64,000 nt of DNA, taken from assembly GCA_002844335.1 (NCBI GenBank), contig CP019155.1, positions 434,001 through 498,000 on the forward strand, read 5' to 3'. The notes under the pieces were generated by a model. It ran no database searches. It was not told where the DNA came from and worked only from the letters and a program-made list of their open reading frames with translations. This stretch comes from Haloarcula taiwanensis (GTDB lineage: Archaea; Halobacteriota; Halobacteria; Halobacteriales; Haloarculaceae). Below, piece by piece: positions 44,297 through 52,841 of this stretch. How positions within the stretch are numbered: position 1 is the stretch's first letter; every line of letters starts with the position of its first letter. The translations under genes and the position numbers were made by a program.

Positions 44297-44962
44297 TCAA
44301 TCCAGCGTCGCGGGGTCGGCTGTCTCGGGCGCGTGCCGGTCGAGAAAGGTCTCTAAATCGCGGAAGTCGTCGAGTCGTTCGCGGAGCGTCTCGTGGTCCC
44401 AGTCCCACCATTCAGTCGCTGCGATGCGAGCCGCGATGTCCTCTGGGAAACGCCGCCGAATCGGCTCGGCGGGGACGCCCGCAACGATGGAGTACGGCGC
44501 CACGTCGTCGGCAACGACGGCACCCGCGCCCACGACGGCCCCATCACCGATAGAGACACCGGGGAGGACGATGGCACCGTGGCCAATCCACACGTCGTGA
44601 CCGACTTCGACTGGCTGGTCGGCCCGCCATTCGAATATCGACTCGTCGTCTTTTCCGAGGTCGTACATCGCCGCGCGATAGGTGAAGTGATGTGCCGTCG
44701 GGCGGTCGATGGGGTGGTTGGTCGGCCCGAGTCTGGCCGCGGCGGCGACGTTGCCGAACTTCCCAATGGTCGTGAAATCCAGCTGTACGTCCTCCATGAG
44801 ATAGGTGTAGTCGCCGATAGCAGACTCGTTGAGTCGAGACCGTTGCCGAACCTCGGTCCACGCCCCGAGTTCGCTCTCAGTGATCGAGACGGGGTCGTGC
44901 AGCGTCGGGTCGGGACCGAGCGACCGGGTCCGGTCCGCCCCGTAGTCCTCGACGTACGTCAC
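44297..44962 (-). CDS. Phosphonate-locus hexapeptide-repeat transferase
   Basis: 221 residues of left-handed beta-helix type. LGPTNHPIDRPTAHHFTYR is typical of the phn-associated acetyltransferase-like family; hexad repeats run VEVGHDVWIGHGAIVLPGVSIGDGAVVGAGAVV and end IVAGVPAEPIRRRFPEDIAARI. The family occurs with C-P lyase genes; acetylation or other acyl transfer to aminophosphonates is suspected but not proven. Last gene of phnD-phnC-phnE operon (4-bp overlap with phnE). Confidence 0.85.
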   Translation of the reverse strand: MTYVEDYGADRTRSLGPDPTLHDPVSITESELGAWTEVRQRSRLNESAIGDYTYLMEDVQLDFTTIGKFGNVAAAARLGPTNHPIDRPTAHHFTYRAAMYDLGKDDESIFEWRADQPVEVGHDVWIGHGAIVLPGVSIGDGAVVGAGAVVADDVAPYSIVAGVPAEPIRRRFPEDIAARIAATEWWDWDHETLRERLDDFRDLETFLDRHAPETADPATLD

Positions 44963-45981
44963 TGGCGACGCCCCATCGTCGAGGCCAGTATCTTCTTCGG
45001 CGCGTTTACGAAGGCGTCGAGGACGCCGGTCTGTTCGGTGTCGTCGTCCTCTCGCAGGTACGACCGGACACGCTGACTGATTAGTTCAACAGATCCGGCT
45101 AACAGGAAGATCAGAATGATACAGGCCATCATATTGGTGTAGTGGAACGTCTGTCGCTGGATGTACAGTTCCAGACCCAGGCCGCCGCCGCCGATGATAC
45201 CGAGGCCGATAGCGGCCCGCACGTTGTGTTCCAGATCGAAGGCGATCCAGGCGATAAACTGCCGGAACACCTGACTGAGCATCCCGAAAGAGACGACCTG
45301 CGAGCGGTTCGCGCCCGTCGAGCGGATCCCCTCGATGGGTCCGTCCTCTATCTCTTCGAGCTCATCGGTGAACAACCGGCCGAGGTATCCCGTTGTGTCG
45401 ACCATTATCGCCAGAGCTGCGGTGAACGGTGTGACCCCGGCCAGCGGGATGAGTATCAGGAACCAGACAAGTCCGGGGATAGCTCGAATGAGGCTCATCG
45501 TCCCGCGGAAGACGAAATTGAACGGGTAGGGGACAACCCGCTCGCTTGCCATCACGCCGAAAAAGAGCGCGCCGGGCAGTCCGAGTACCGACCCAGCGAA
45601 TGCGACAGCTAACGTGACGAACATAGCGCCCCAGACGATCTGTCCGTTCTCGACGGTGAGAATAAGATTCTCCGCCATCATGAACGCCCAGTACTCACCG
45701 AGATCAACGAACGGAACGCCGAAGTACGTCGTCGGTGGGAAGTACCCCAGTAGTGCCTCGTAGAACTGGTCGAGTTGCTCGACCAGCATCAGCAGTTCGA
45801 ACTCGATTACGCGGAGACTGAAATAAAATATCAAACCGGTGCCAACGAGGCCTAAAAGCGTCCAGAGCCGCCGTTTCGTCTTACGGCGCTTCATCTCCTG
45901 AAGTTTCTGTTCCGCGGCGGTGTCGCCCACGTCGTCGAACCCGAAGTATGTCGCGACGCGGTTGCCGTCGGCCGAACTCAC
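44959..45981 (-). CDS. phnE: Phosphonate ABC importer permease
   Basis: 340 residues with about six helices. A charged N-terminal part (about 40 residues) precedes LWTLLGLVGTGLIFYFSLRV. The EAA loop GIRSTGANRSQVVSFGMLSQVFRQFIAWIAFDLEHNVRAAIGLG is the PhnE ATPase contact. It is longer than bacterial PhnE because of the extended N-terminus. 4-bp overlaps with phnC and with the transferase. Confidence 0.92.
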   Translation of the reverse strand: MSSADGNRVATYFGFDDVGDTAAEQKLQEMKRRKTKRRLWTLLGLVGTGLIFYFSLRVIEFELLMLVEQLDQFYEALLGYFPPTTYFGVPFVDLGEYWAFMMAENLILTVENGQIVWGAMFVTLAVAFAGSVLGLPGALFFGVMASERVVPYPFNFVFRGTMSLIRAIPGLVWFLILIPLAGVTPFTAALAIMVDTTGYLGRLFTDELEEIEDGPIEGIRSTGANRSQVVSFGMLSQVFRQFIAWIAFDLEHNVRAAIGLGIIGGGGLGLELYIQRQTFHYTNMMACIILIFLLAGSVELISQRVRSYLREDDDTEQTGVLDAFVNAPKKILASTMGRRQ

Positions 45982-46781
45982 GCTTCGACCCTCCGCTCGT
46001 GGTCCTCGTCTCCGGGGAGACCGGCAGCGCCGTCGGCGAGGTCGTCCTGGTCTGCTAGGCCGACCGTCTCGACGCTGCCGTACAGGTCGTCAATCAAATC
46101 GGGCGTCAGGCCCTCCCGACCCACGTCGAACAGTTTTTGACCGTCTTTCAAGCCGATGAATCGGTCGCCGAAGTGTGCGGCGATGTTAACCTGATGGAGG
46201 CTTACGAGCGCCGTCACATTATGCTCCATCGCGGCCTTCCGGAGGTAGCCCATCACTGTTTCGGCGCTGGCGGGGTCGAGGCTTGCGACCGGTTCGTCCG
46301 CGAGCAGGAGACGGGGGTCCTGGACCAGCGCGCGGGCGATGCCGACGCGCTGTTGCTGCCCGCCCGACATCTGAGTGACGCGCTGGTGGCTCTCGTCGAG
46401 CAGGCCGACTGTTTCCAGAGCCTCCAACGCCCGGACCTTGTCCTCGCGGGCCTGCCACTGAAGCAGGCTCTTGACCATCGAAACGCGGTCCAGAGACCCA
46501 GTGAGAGCGTTCAGGTACGCCGAGACGCCTTCCACAAGGTTGTGTTGCTGGAAGATCATCCCAACGTCTGTCCGCGACCCGCCAATCTCCTCGTCATCGA
46601 GATAGATACCGCCCTCAGTAGGCTCGGTCAGACCGTTGGCACAGCGCAACAGCGTCGACTTTCCCGCCCCAGACTCTCCGAGCAAGACCGCGAACTCGTC
46701 TTCAATCTCGAACGATACTGATTCGAGGGCTGTCACGTCACCGTACTCCTTTGTCAGGTTTTCTACCTTAAGCGTACTCAT
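45978..46781 (-). CDS. phnC: Phosphonate ABC importer ATPase
   Basis: 267 residues. Walker A LLGESGAGKSTLLR, Q-loop MIFQQHNLVEGVSAYLNALTG (the PhnC QxNLV pattern), signature MSGGQQQRVGIARAL, Walker B LLADEPVASLDP and HQVNIA. The C-terminal tail of about 35 residues is acidic and unique. Drives phosphonate uptake with PhnD and PhnE. Confidence 0.93.
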   Translation of the reverse strand: MSTLKVENLTKEYGDVTALESVSFEIEDEFAVLLGESGAGKSTLLRCANGLTEPTEGGIYLDDEEIGGSRTDVGMIFQQHNLVEGVSAYLNALTGSLDRVSMVKSLLQWQAREDKVRALEALETVGLLDESHQRVTQMSGGQQQRVGIARALVQDPRLLLADEPVASLDPASAETVMGYLRKAAMEHNVTALVSLHQVNIAAHFGDRFIGLKDGQKLFDVGREGLTPDLIDDLYGSVETVGLADQDDLADGAAGLPGDEDHERRVEA

Positions 46782-46804
46782 GATAAAAATAGTACCCTAA
46801 GCGC

Positions 46805-47842
46805 TTAGGCCGCGGGGTCAATGCCGACTGCGTTCATCCGTTTGATCACCGGTTGATATGTCTCCATTGAGGTGTCTCTAAGTGTCGTGAACGGCAGTTC
46901 CTCCTCGTTGTAGTCGTCCGGGTAGTACTGCTGGATAGTTTCCTTATCAGAATTGACCAGTGCGTCGCCGATCGCCGATTTCTTCTCGGAGTCCCAGCTC
47001 TTGCGGGCGTACATCGGCTGTTTCGGGATGGGGAAGGACCACCAGATCGGCTTGAATGCCGGCGTTTCAGTCCCGAGCGTGTCGAGGAAGGAACTCTTGT
47101 CCAGCACGCGGTCGGGGAAGTCTGACTTGTACTTCTCGGGGATGTGCGGGATGCCGTTCCCACCCCAGGTGGTCGCGCCGTCAGCCTCGCCGTTCCCGAG
47201 TTTCTGCAGAGCGATGTCGTGGTCGGTCCAGCTCCCTTCGAAGTCTTCCGGCGGCCCCTTGGGTGCCTCACCGATGTCGAGGCCAGCCTCCTGAAGCGTG
47301 TAGAGCGCGAAAATGGAGCCGCTGGTCGAGAGGCGGTCGGCGAAAGCCCACGTCTTGCCCTCCACGTCTGTCCGCTCTGAAATCTCCGAGTCCGGTTTGA
47401 CTAGCATTACCGAGAAGTAGAACGCCGACCCGCCCGTGACGGTCGTTCCGTAGACGTCCATCAGGTCGGGGTTGGAGATGAGTGTCACGTCGTCCATCCC
47501 GATCTCGGCCTGCTCACTCTCCAGCGCCGGTCGGATAGCGGAGTAATCTTGTGGGACCTTCATTTCCACGTTGACGCCGTCAACCTCGCCGTTGATGAGG
47601 TTCTGGACCGGCTTGTAGCGCCGACGGGCGTCGGCCGGCGTCCCCGGCGTCAGCAGCATCGTGACGCTCTCTGCGCCGCCACCACTCCCACCGCCCATCA
47701 CGGAGCTGCACCCGGCGAGACCAAATGTCGCAGCGGCGGCCGCACCACCGGCGAGGAATCGACGGCGGTTGACCGCACCAGACTGTGTCCCGTTCGTTGT
47801 GTCCGATACCCCGAACCCGTATTCAGTCGCGTCGTCTGACAT
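46805..47842 (-). CDS. phnD: Phosphonate-binding lipoprotein
   Basis: 345 residues. VNRRRFLAGGAAAAATFGLAGC is a Tat signal with lipobox LAGC. Mature features match PhnD: TPADARRRYKPVQNLINGEVDGVNVEMKVPQDYSAIRPALESEQAEIG and SFPIPKQPMYARKSW. ATG at 47842 preferred; a further ATG lies at 47845. It is first in the phnD-phnC-phnE-transferase operon and divergent from phnG. Confidence 0.9.
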   Translation of the reverse strand: MSDDATEYGFGVSDTTNGTQSGAVNRRRFLAGGAAAAATFGLAGCSSVMGGGSGGGAESVTMLLTPGTPADARRRYKPVQNLINGEVDGVNVEMKVPQDYSAIRPALESEQAEIGMDDVTLISNPDLMDVYGTTVTGGSAFYFSVMLVKPDSEISERTDVEGKTWAFADRLSTSGSIFALYTLQEAGLDIGEAPKGPPEDFEGSWTDHDIALQKLGNGEADGATTWGGNGIPHIPEKYKSDFPDRVLDKSSFLDTLGTETPAFKPIWWSFPIPKQPMYARKSWDSEKKSAIGDALVNSDKETIQQYYPDDYNEEELPFTTLRDTSMETYQPVIKRMNAVGIDPAA

Positions 47843-48067
47843 CATCTGTGGGCTGGTAAAGGGGTCGAATAACAGTTGGCTGCGTAGAGTCCAGAGCGTC
47901 CACCTGTCTGAGGGCGGCTGGTGACTATCTCCACAACGTGGCTAGCAAGTACATACCCGTATAGACGCACAGAGACAGGAGGGGGAGCGAACCCCAGCAG
48001 CTGGTCGGGCATAGAGAGTACCGAGTGAAGCCTTATGCGGTAGTTGCAGTCCTGATAGAGTGAGTGC

Positions 48068-48511
48068 ATGGTTGACCCATATGATCGGTCGGACCGGTTC
48101 GAGCTGATCGCCGCCTGCGAGGGCGGGACGCTCGCCCGGTTCGCCAACGATGTCCTCGCGGACGACCCGCCGCTGTCCGTCCGTCAGGAGCCACGGCCGC
48201 AGTTGGTGATGCAACAGGTACGCGAACCGGTCGAGCGACGGCCGTTCAATCTCGGGGAGGTCCTTGTGACGCCCGCCGAGGTCGAACTCGACGGCGCTCG
48301 CGGATTCGCAATGCTCCCCGGCAAGCGCGAGCGCGCCGCGCTTTCTGGGGCTATCGTCGACGCCGCCGTCGCCGGCGACCACGAGGCGACGCCGGACATC
48401 GTCGCGGCGCTCGAAGCGGTCGCCGACAGCGAGCGCGACCAGCGCCGGCGGGCGTGGGCCGAGAGCAAGCATACGGCCGTCGACTTCCAGACGATGGAGG
48501 GCGAGGAATGA
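48068..48511 (+). CDS. phnG: C-P lyase complex subunit PhnG
   Basis: 147 residues. RSDRFELIAACEGGTLARFANDVL at the start, then RQEPRPQLVMQQVREPVERRPFNLGEVLVTPAEVELDGARGFAMLPGKRERAALSGAIVDAAV, which matches PhnG closely. PhnG joins PhnH, PhnI and PhnJ in the core complex that couples ATP and phosphonate to 5-triphosphoribosyl phosphonate. It starts the C-P lyase operon and overlaps phnH by 4 bp. Strong G+C bias. Confidence 0.93.
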   Translation: MVDPYDRSDRFELIAACEGGTLARFANDVLADDPPLSVRQEPRPQLVMQQVREPVERRPFNLGEVLVTPAEVELDGARGFAMLPGKRERAALSGAIVDAAVAGDHEATPDIVAALEAVADSERDQRRRAWAESKHTAVDFQTMEGEE

Positions 48512-49056
48512 GGGCGCTCGGTCTCGACCCAGTCCACGACACGCGCGACGCGTTCGACGGTCTGCTCGAAGCGATGAGTCGGCCGGGAACGGTCCAGTCC
48601 GTCCCGTCGCCGGCAGACCAGGCCGTCGTCTCGACGCTGGTCGACCACGAAGTGACGCTCTCGACGACCGACGAGACGCTCCGCGACGCGCTCTCGGACC
48701 AGGGGCGTCTCGACGCCGCGCCGCCCGAGGCGGCCGACATCGTCCACCTCACCGGCGACCGAGACGTCGACGTACGCGAGTGCGAACGCGGGACGCTCGT
48801 CGAACCCAGCGACGGCGCGACGGTCGTCTACCGCGTGGCGTCGCTCGCCGCTGGGGCCGCCGGGGCCGGGACGACCGTTCGGATTACCGGGCCGGGCGTC
48901 GACGGGGAGACGACGCTGTCGGTGTCGCTGCCCGCCGCAGATCTGGCCGCGCTCACCGACGCCCAGTCGAGCTATCCCCGGGGCGTCGACGCGGTGTTCG
49001 CGGCCGACGACAGCCTCGCGGCCCTCCCCCGGTCGCTCACCGCGGAGGTGGTCTGA
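48508..49056 (+). CDS. phnH: C-P lyase complex subunit PhnH
   Basis: 182 residues: MRALGLDPVHDTRDAFDGLLEAMSRPGTVQ (PhnH start), ALVDHEVTL-like TLVDHEVTLST, and LTGPGVDG-like RITGPGVDGE, then SYPRGVDAVFAADDSLAALPRS. Needed for nucleotide-phosphonate coupling. ATG at 48508 overlaps phnG stop by 4 bp; phnI follows immediately without a gap. Confidence 0.93.
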   Translation: MRALGLDPVHDTRDAFDGLLEAMSRPGTVQSVPSPADQAVVSTLVDHEVTLSTTDETLRDALSDQGRLDAAPPEAADIVHLTGDRDVDVRECERGTLVEPSDGATVVYRVASLAAGAAGAGTTVRITGPGVDGETTLSVSLPAADLAALTDAQSSYPRGVDAVFAADDSLAALPRSLTAEVV

Positions 49057-50184
49057 ATGGGATACGTCGCCGTCACCGCCGGCGAGGAACTCATCGAGCG
49101 CGCGGCCGACTTATTCGAGAGTCAGCGGATCGGTGACTCCGAGGACGTCGATGTCGACCAGATTCGCGACCAGTTCGGTCGCCTCACCGCCCAGGCGATG
49201 GGCGAGGGCGGACTGTACGCCCCACGACTGGCTGCGCTGGCGGTCAAGCAGGCCCAGGGGGACGCCGTCGAGGCCGCCTTCCTCCTGCGGGCCTACCGTT
49301 CGACGCTGGAGCGCTTCGACGAGAGTGTCACAGTCGAGCCAAGCGAGATGATCGCCTCGCGGCGCGTCTCCCCGGCGTTCAAAGATGTCCCTGGCGGCCA
49401 GATTCTCGGCGCGACCAAGGACTACACCCAGCGCCTGCTGGACTTCGACCTCGTCGACGGCGACCCGACGGACCCGACCGAGGACTGGGACGTCGAGGAC
49501 GCAGGCGAACCCGAGCGGCTCACGAACGTCACAGAACTGCTCCGCGAGGAGGGCCTGCTCCACGAACCGACCGCCCCGGACGTTGAGGAGCCAAACGACA
49601 CCACGCGGGAGTCGGTGACGCATCCGCCCGAGCGCGACGAGGTGTTACAGGAACTCGCCCGGGGCGAGACCGGCGCTGTGACGGCGCTCGGCTACTCCGC
49701 GCTCCGGGGGTACGGCCAGGTCCACCCGACATTGGCGGAGGTCCGCGTCGGCGACCTGCCGGTCCGCATCGAACACCCCTACACCGGCGACGACGTGACC
49801 GTCGCGCACACGCGTGTCACCGAGTCAGAGGCCGTCGTGCCTGTCTACGAGAAGCGCGAGGACCCCCAGTTCGCCTTCGGCTACGGCCTGACGTTCGGTC
49901 GCAACGAACGCAAGGCCATCGGGATGACGATCCTCGACGCCTCGATACAGCTCGACGGCGAGGCCGAACCGGCCGAGGACGCCGAGTTCGTCCTCGACAC
50001 GGTCGACGGGATGGACGCCTTCGGCTTCATCGAGCACCTCAAACTGCCCCACTACGTCACCTTCCAGTCGATTCTGGACCGCATCCGCGCGATCCGGGAG
50101 CGCCAGGGGCTTCGTGAGGACGGACGCGTCGACGACGAACAGCCAGCCGAACCGGCAGTCGCGGGAGCGAGTGACGATGACTGA
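49057..50184 (+). CDS. phnI: C-P lyase complex subunit PhnI
   Basis: 375 residues. MGYVAVTAGEELIERAADLFE, RLTAQAMGEGGLYAPRLAALAVKQAQGD, AFLLRAYRSTLERF, GGQILGATKDYTQRLLDFDLVDG, YGLTFGRNERKAISMTILDA-like text (GLTFGRNERKAIGMTILDASIQ), LPHYVTFQSILDRIRAI. PhnI is the nucleosidase-like subunit forming the N-glycosidic/ribose-phosphonate product. Adjacent to phnH, overlaps phnJ by 8 bp. Confidence 0.94.
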   Translation: MGYVAVTAGEELIERAADLFESQRIGDSEDVDVDQIRDQFGRLTAQAMGEGGLYAPRLAALAVKQAQGDAVEAAFLLRAYRSTLERFDESVTVEPSEMIASRRVSPAFKDVPGGQILGATKDYTQRLLDFDLVDGDPTDPTEDWDVEDAGEPERLTNVTELLREEGLLHEPTAPDVEEPNDTTRESVTHPPERDEVLQELARGETGAVTALGYSALRGYGQVHPTLAEVRVGDLPVRIEHPYTGDDVTVAHTRVTESEAVVPVYEKREDPQFAFGYGLTFGRNERKAIGMTILDASIQLDGEAEPAEDAEFVLDTVDGMDAFGFIEHLKLPHYVTFQSILDRIRAIRERQGLREDGRVDDEQPAEPAVAGASDDD

Positions 50185-51280
50185 GGACACCACCACTAAC
50201 GACGTCTCGCCCGACGGGGGGACACCCGTCGCGACCGACTCCGTCGACGCCGCGCTGGATTCGCTCGACGGCGACGGCCTCGCGGGGTACAACTACGCGT
50301 ATCTCGACGAACACACCAAGCGCGAGGTCCGGCGGTCGATGCTGAAGGCCGTCGCCATCCCCGGCCACCAGGTGCCCTACGCCTCACGGCCGATGCCGCT
50401 GGCCCGCGGGTGGGGGACCGGCGGGATACAGGCGTCGCTGTCGCTGCTCGGCCCCGACGACACGTTCAAAGTGATCGACCAGGGCGCAGACGAGAGCGTC
50501 AACGCGGCCAACATCCGCCGGCTAGCGGAGAACACGGCAGAAGTGGAGACGACGACGGACACCACCGCCGCCGACCTGATACAGAGCCGCCACCGCATCC
50601 CGGAGGAGGTGCTGACCGACGACCAGCGCCTCGTGTTGCAGGTGCCGGTCACCGACGCCCTCCGGAAGGTCGACCCCTCCGACGCCGCGAACCGACGCCG
50701 ACATGCCCACCGGAACTACGGGAAGATGTGGGTCCACCTCTACGAGAATGTCGTCGAGTACGGCGAGATCCAGATCGCGTCGCGGTACCCGACGATGGTC
50801 GCCGGGCGCTACCTGATGGACCCTTCACCCATCCCTCGCTGGGACGTGCCGAAACTCGACGATGCCGACCACCTCACCGTGCTGGCCGCCGGCCGAGAGG
50901 CACGCATCTACGCCGTCCCGCCCCACACAGAGGTCGAACCGCTGGCCTTCGAGGACCGCGAGTTCACGGTCGAGCGGTTCCCGGACGAGGCCTGTCACGC
51001 CTGCGGATCGACCGACACCTACCTCGTCGAAGTCTCGGAGGCCGCCGCGGACGCGGACGGAGGCTTCGAGACGCGCTACGCCTGCAATGACGCGAGCTTC
51101 TGTGAGAAGCGCCGCGAGAATCCCGACCTGTCGAAGGCCCACCACCTCGACCGCGAGAGCGTCGACTGGGGGCCGGGAACGAGTGAGACGGCCACAGCAG
51201 ACGACGGGGCGGCCCGTGCGGCCACGGACGACGACGCTGTCACAGGCGACGAGGCGGTCCGTGGAGGTGACGGGCAGTGA
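50177..51280 (+). CDS. phnJ: C-P lyase catalytic subunit PhnJ (radical SAM)
   Basis: 367 residues. GYNYAYLDEHTKREVRRSMLKAVAIPGHQVPYASRPMPLARGWGTGGIQ and FKVIDQGADESVNAANIRR are PhnJ signatures. The iron-sulfur/radical ligands are present in order: Cys-x2-Cys (CHAC, about 272/275) and Cys-x5-Cys (CNDASFC, about 302/308). It cleaves the C-P bond to give 5-phosphoribosyl 1,2-cyclic phosphate and an alkane. A 60-residue N-terminal and a 50-residue acidic C-terminal extension are haloarchaeal. Overlaps phnK by 4 bp. Confidence 0.95.
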   Translation: MTEDTTTNDVSPDGGTPVATDSVDAALDSLDGDGLAGYNYAYLDEHTKREVRRSMLKAVAIPGHQVPYASRPMPLARGWGTGGIQASLSLLGPDDTFKVIDQGADESVNAANIRRLAENTAEVETTTDTTAADLIQSRHRIPEEVLTDDQRLVLQVPVTDALRKVDPSDAANRRRHAHRNYGKMWVHLYENVVEYGEIQIASRYPTMVAGRYLMDPSPIPRWDVPKLDDADHLTVLAAGREARIYAVPPHTEVEPLAFEDREFTVERFPDEACHACGSTDTYLVEVSEAAADADGGFETRYACNDASFCEKRRENPDLSKAHHLDRESVDWGPGTSETATADDGAARAATDDDAVTGDEAVRGGDGQ

Positions 51281-52107
51281 CGCTGCTCGACGCCGAGGGC
51301 CTGGAGACGGTGTACGGGCCCAGATGTCCACAGTGCGTCGAGTCGACGGGCGACCGCGCCGGGACGAACCAGTGTCCCCACTGCGGGAGCGTCGTGGCCT
51401 GCGCCGAGGCCGACCTCGACGTCGAGGCCGGCGAGGTGCTCGGCATCGTCGGCGAGTCCGGCAGCGGCAAGTCCAGCCTCGCTGAACTGGTCGCACTGGA
51501 GCGCGATTCGGACGCGAAAACCGCCGGAGAAGTGCGCTACGCCGGCCATGACGGCAACCTGCTCGACGTCGACTACGAGACGCGTCACGACCTCCGGACC
51601 GGCGACATCGCCCTGGTCCACCAGCACATCCGCGACGGACTGAACCTCTCGTTCACTGGCGGCGGCAACGTCGCCGAGAAACTGCTCTCGGCGGGCGAGC
51701 GGTCCTACGAGGACGTCCGCGAGCGCGTCCGGGACCTGTTTGAGGCGACCGAGATTCCCGTCACCCGGATGGACGACCCCACCAGCACCTACTCCGGCGG
51801 GATGCAGCGCCGGGTCCAGATAGCCCGTGCGCTGGCGACGGACCCCGACCTGGTCGTGCTGGACGAACCGACCACAGGGCTGGACGTGAGCGTCCAGGCC
51901 CGCGTCCTCGACATGTTCCGGCGCGTCCAGCGCGAGGAGGGCGTCGCGGCCATCGTCGTCTCGCACGACCTGAGCGTCGTCCGCCTGCTGGCCGACCGGA
52001 CGCTGGTGATGCGCCACGGGCGCGTCGTCGAGTCCGGCCTCACGGACCGCGTGATGGAAGACCCGCACCACGAGTACACCCAGACCCTCATCAACTCAGT
52101 CATATGA
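51277..52107 (+). CDS. phnK: C-P lyase ATPase subunit PhnK with zinc-ribbon insert
   Basis: 276 residues. An ABC ATPase fold with Walker A GIVGESGSGKSSL, signature YSGGMQRRVQIARAL, Walker B VVLDEPTTGLD and His SHDLSVV. Uniquely a zinc-ribbon-like insert sits between strand 1 and Walker A: CPQC (about residues 17/20) and CPHC (about 33/36) then VACAEADLDV. PhnK binds the PhnGHIJ core. The insert may add an interface. GTG start at 51277 overlapping phnJ by 4 bp; overlaps phnL by 4 bp. Confidence 0.92.
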   Translation: MTLLDAEGLETVYGPRCPQCVESTGDRAGTNQCPHCGSVVACAEADLDVEAGEVLGIVGESGSGKSSLAELVALERDSDAKTAGEVRYAGHDGNLLDVDYETRHDLRTGDIALVHQHIRDGLNLSFTGGGNVAEKLLSAGERSYEDVRERVRDLFEATEIPVTRMDDPTSTYSGGMQRRVQIARALATDPDLVVLDEPTTGLDVSVQARVLDMFRRVQREEGVAAIVVSHDLSVVRLLADRTLVMRHGRVVESGLTDRVMEDPHHEYTQTLINSVI

Positions 52108-52841
52108 CAGTCCTGTCCGTCGACGGTCTCTCGAAGACCTTCGACATGCACGTGCTCGGCGACACGCAGGTCGTCGGCCTCGACGGCGTATCGTTCGACG
52201 TGCGCGAGGGCGAGTTCCTCGCTATCGTCGGAGAGTCCGGCAGCGGCAAGTCCTCGCTGCTGAAGTGCCTCTATCGCACCTACGAGCCCAGTTCGGGCGC
52301 CGTCGTCTACCACGGCCCCGACGGCGACGTGGACCTCGCGTCCTGTCCCGACCGGACGGTCATCGACCTCCGGGGCGACGCCATCGGCTACACTTCCCAG
52401 TTCCTCGACGAGATACCGCGCGTCCCCGCAGTCGACGTGGTCGCGCGGCCGCTCGTCGAGCAGGGGACCGACCGCGAGGACGCCCGGGACACCGCCCGCG
52501 ACCTCCTGTCCGCGCTGTCAGTGCCGGAGGAACTCTGGCAGGCGTACCCGGCGACGTTCTCCGGCGGGGAGCGCCAGCGCGTCAACCTCGCGCAGGCACT
52601 CGCGCCGGAACCGGACCTGCTCCTGCTCGACGAACCGACGAGCGCCCTCGACCCCGAGACGCGCCGGGCCGCCATCGACCTGCTCTCGACGTCGCTGGAC
52701 GCGGGGACCACAGTGGTCGGCGTCTTCCACGACACCGACGTCGTGGAGGCCGTCGCCGACCGGGTGGTCGTGCTGGACGACGGCCGCCTCCGTCGGGTCG
52801 TCCCCATCGACGCCTTCGACGGAGAGGTGGTGGTCGGATGA
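52104..52841 (+). CDS. phnL: C-P lyase ATPase subunit PhnL
   Basis: 245 residues. MTVLSVDGLSKTFDMHVLGDTQVVGLDGVSFDVREGEF, Walker A GESGSGKSSLLKCLYRTYEPSSG, GYTSQFLDEIPRVPAVDVVARPLVEQG, signature FSGGERQRVNLAQAL, Walker B LLLDEPTSALD, and His/FHDTDVV. Complete for PhnL, with the PhnL-specific SQFL pattern. 4-bp overlaps on both sides. Confidence 0.94.
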   Translation: MTVLSVDGLSKTFDMHVLGDTQVVGLDGVSFDVREGEFLAIVGESGSGKSSLLKCLYRTYEPSSGAVVYHGPDGDVDLASCPDRTVIDLRGDAIGYTSQFLDEIPRVPAVDVVARPLVEQGTDREDARDTARDLLSALSVPEELWQAYPATFSGGERQRVNLAQALAPEPDLLLLDEPTSALDPETRRAAIDLLSTSLDAGTTVVGVFHDTDVVEAVADRVVVLDDGRLRRVVPIDAFDGEVVVG

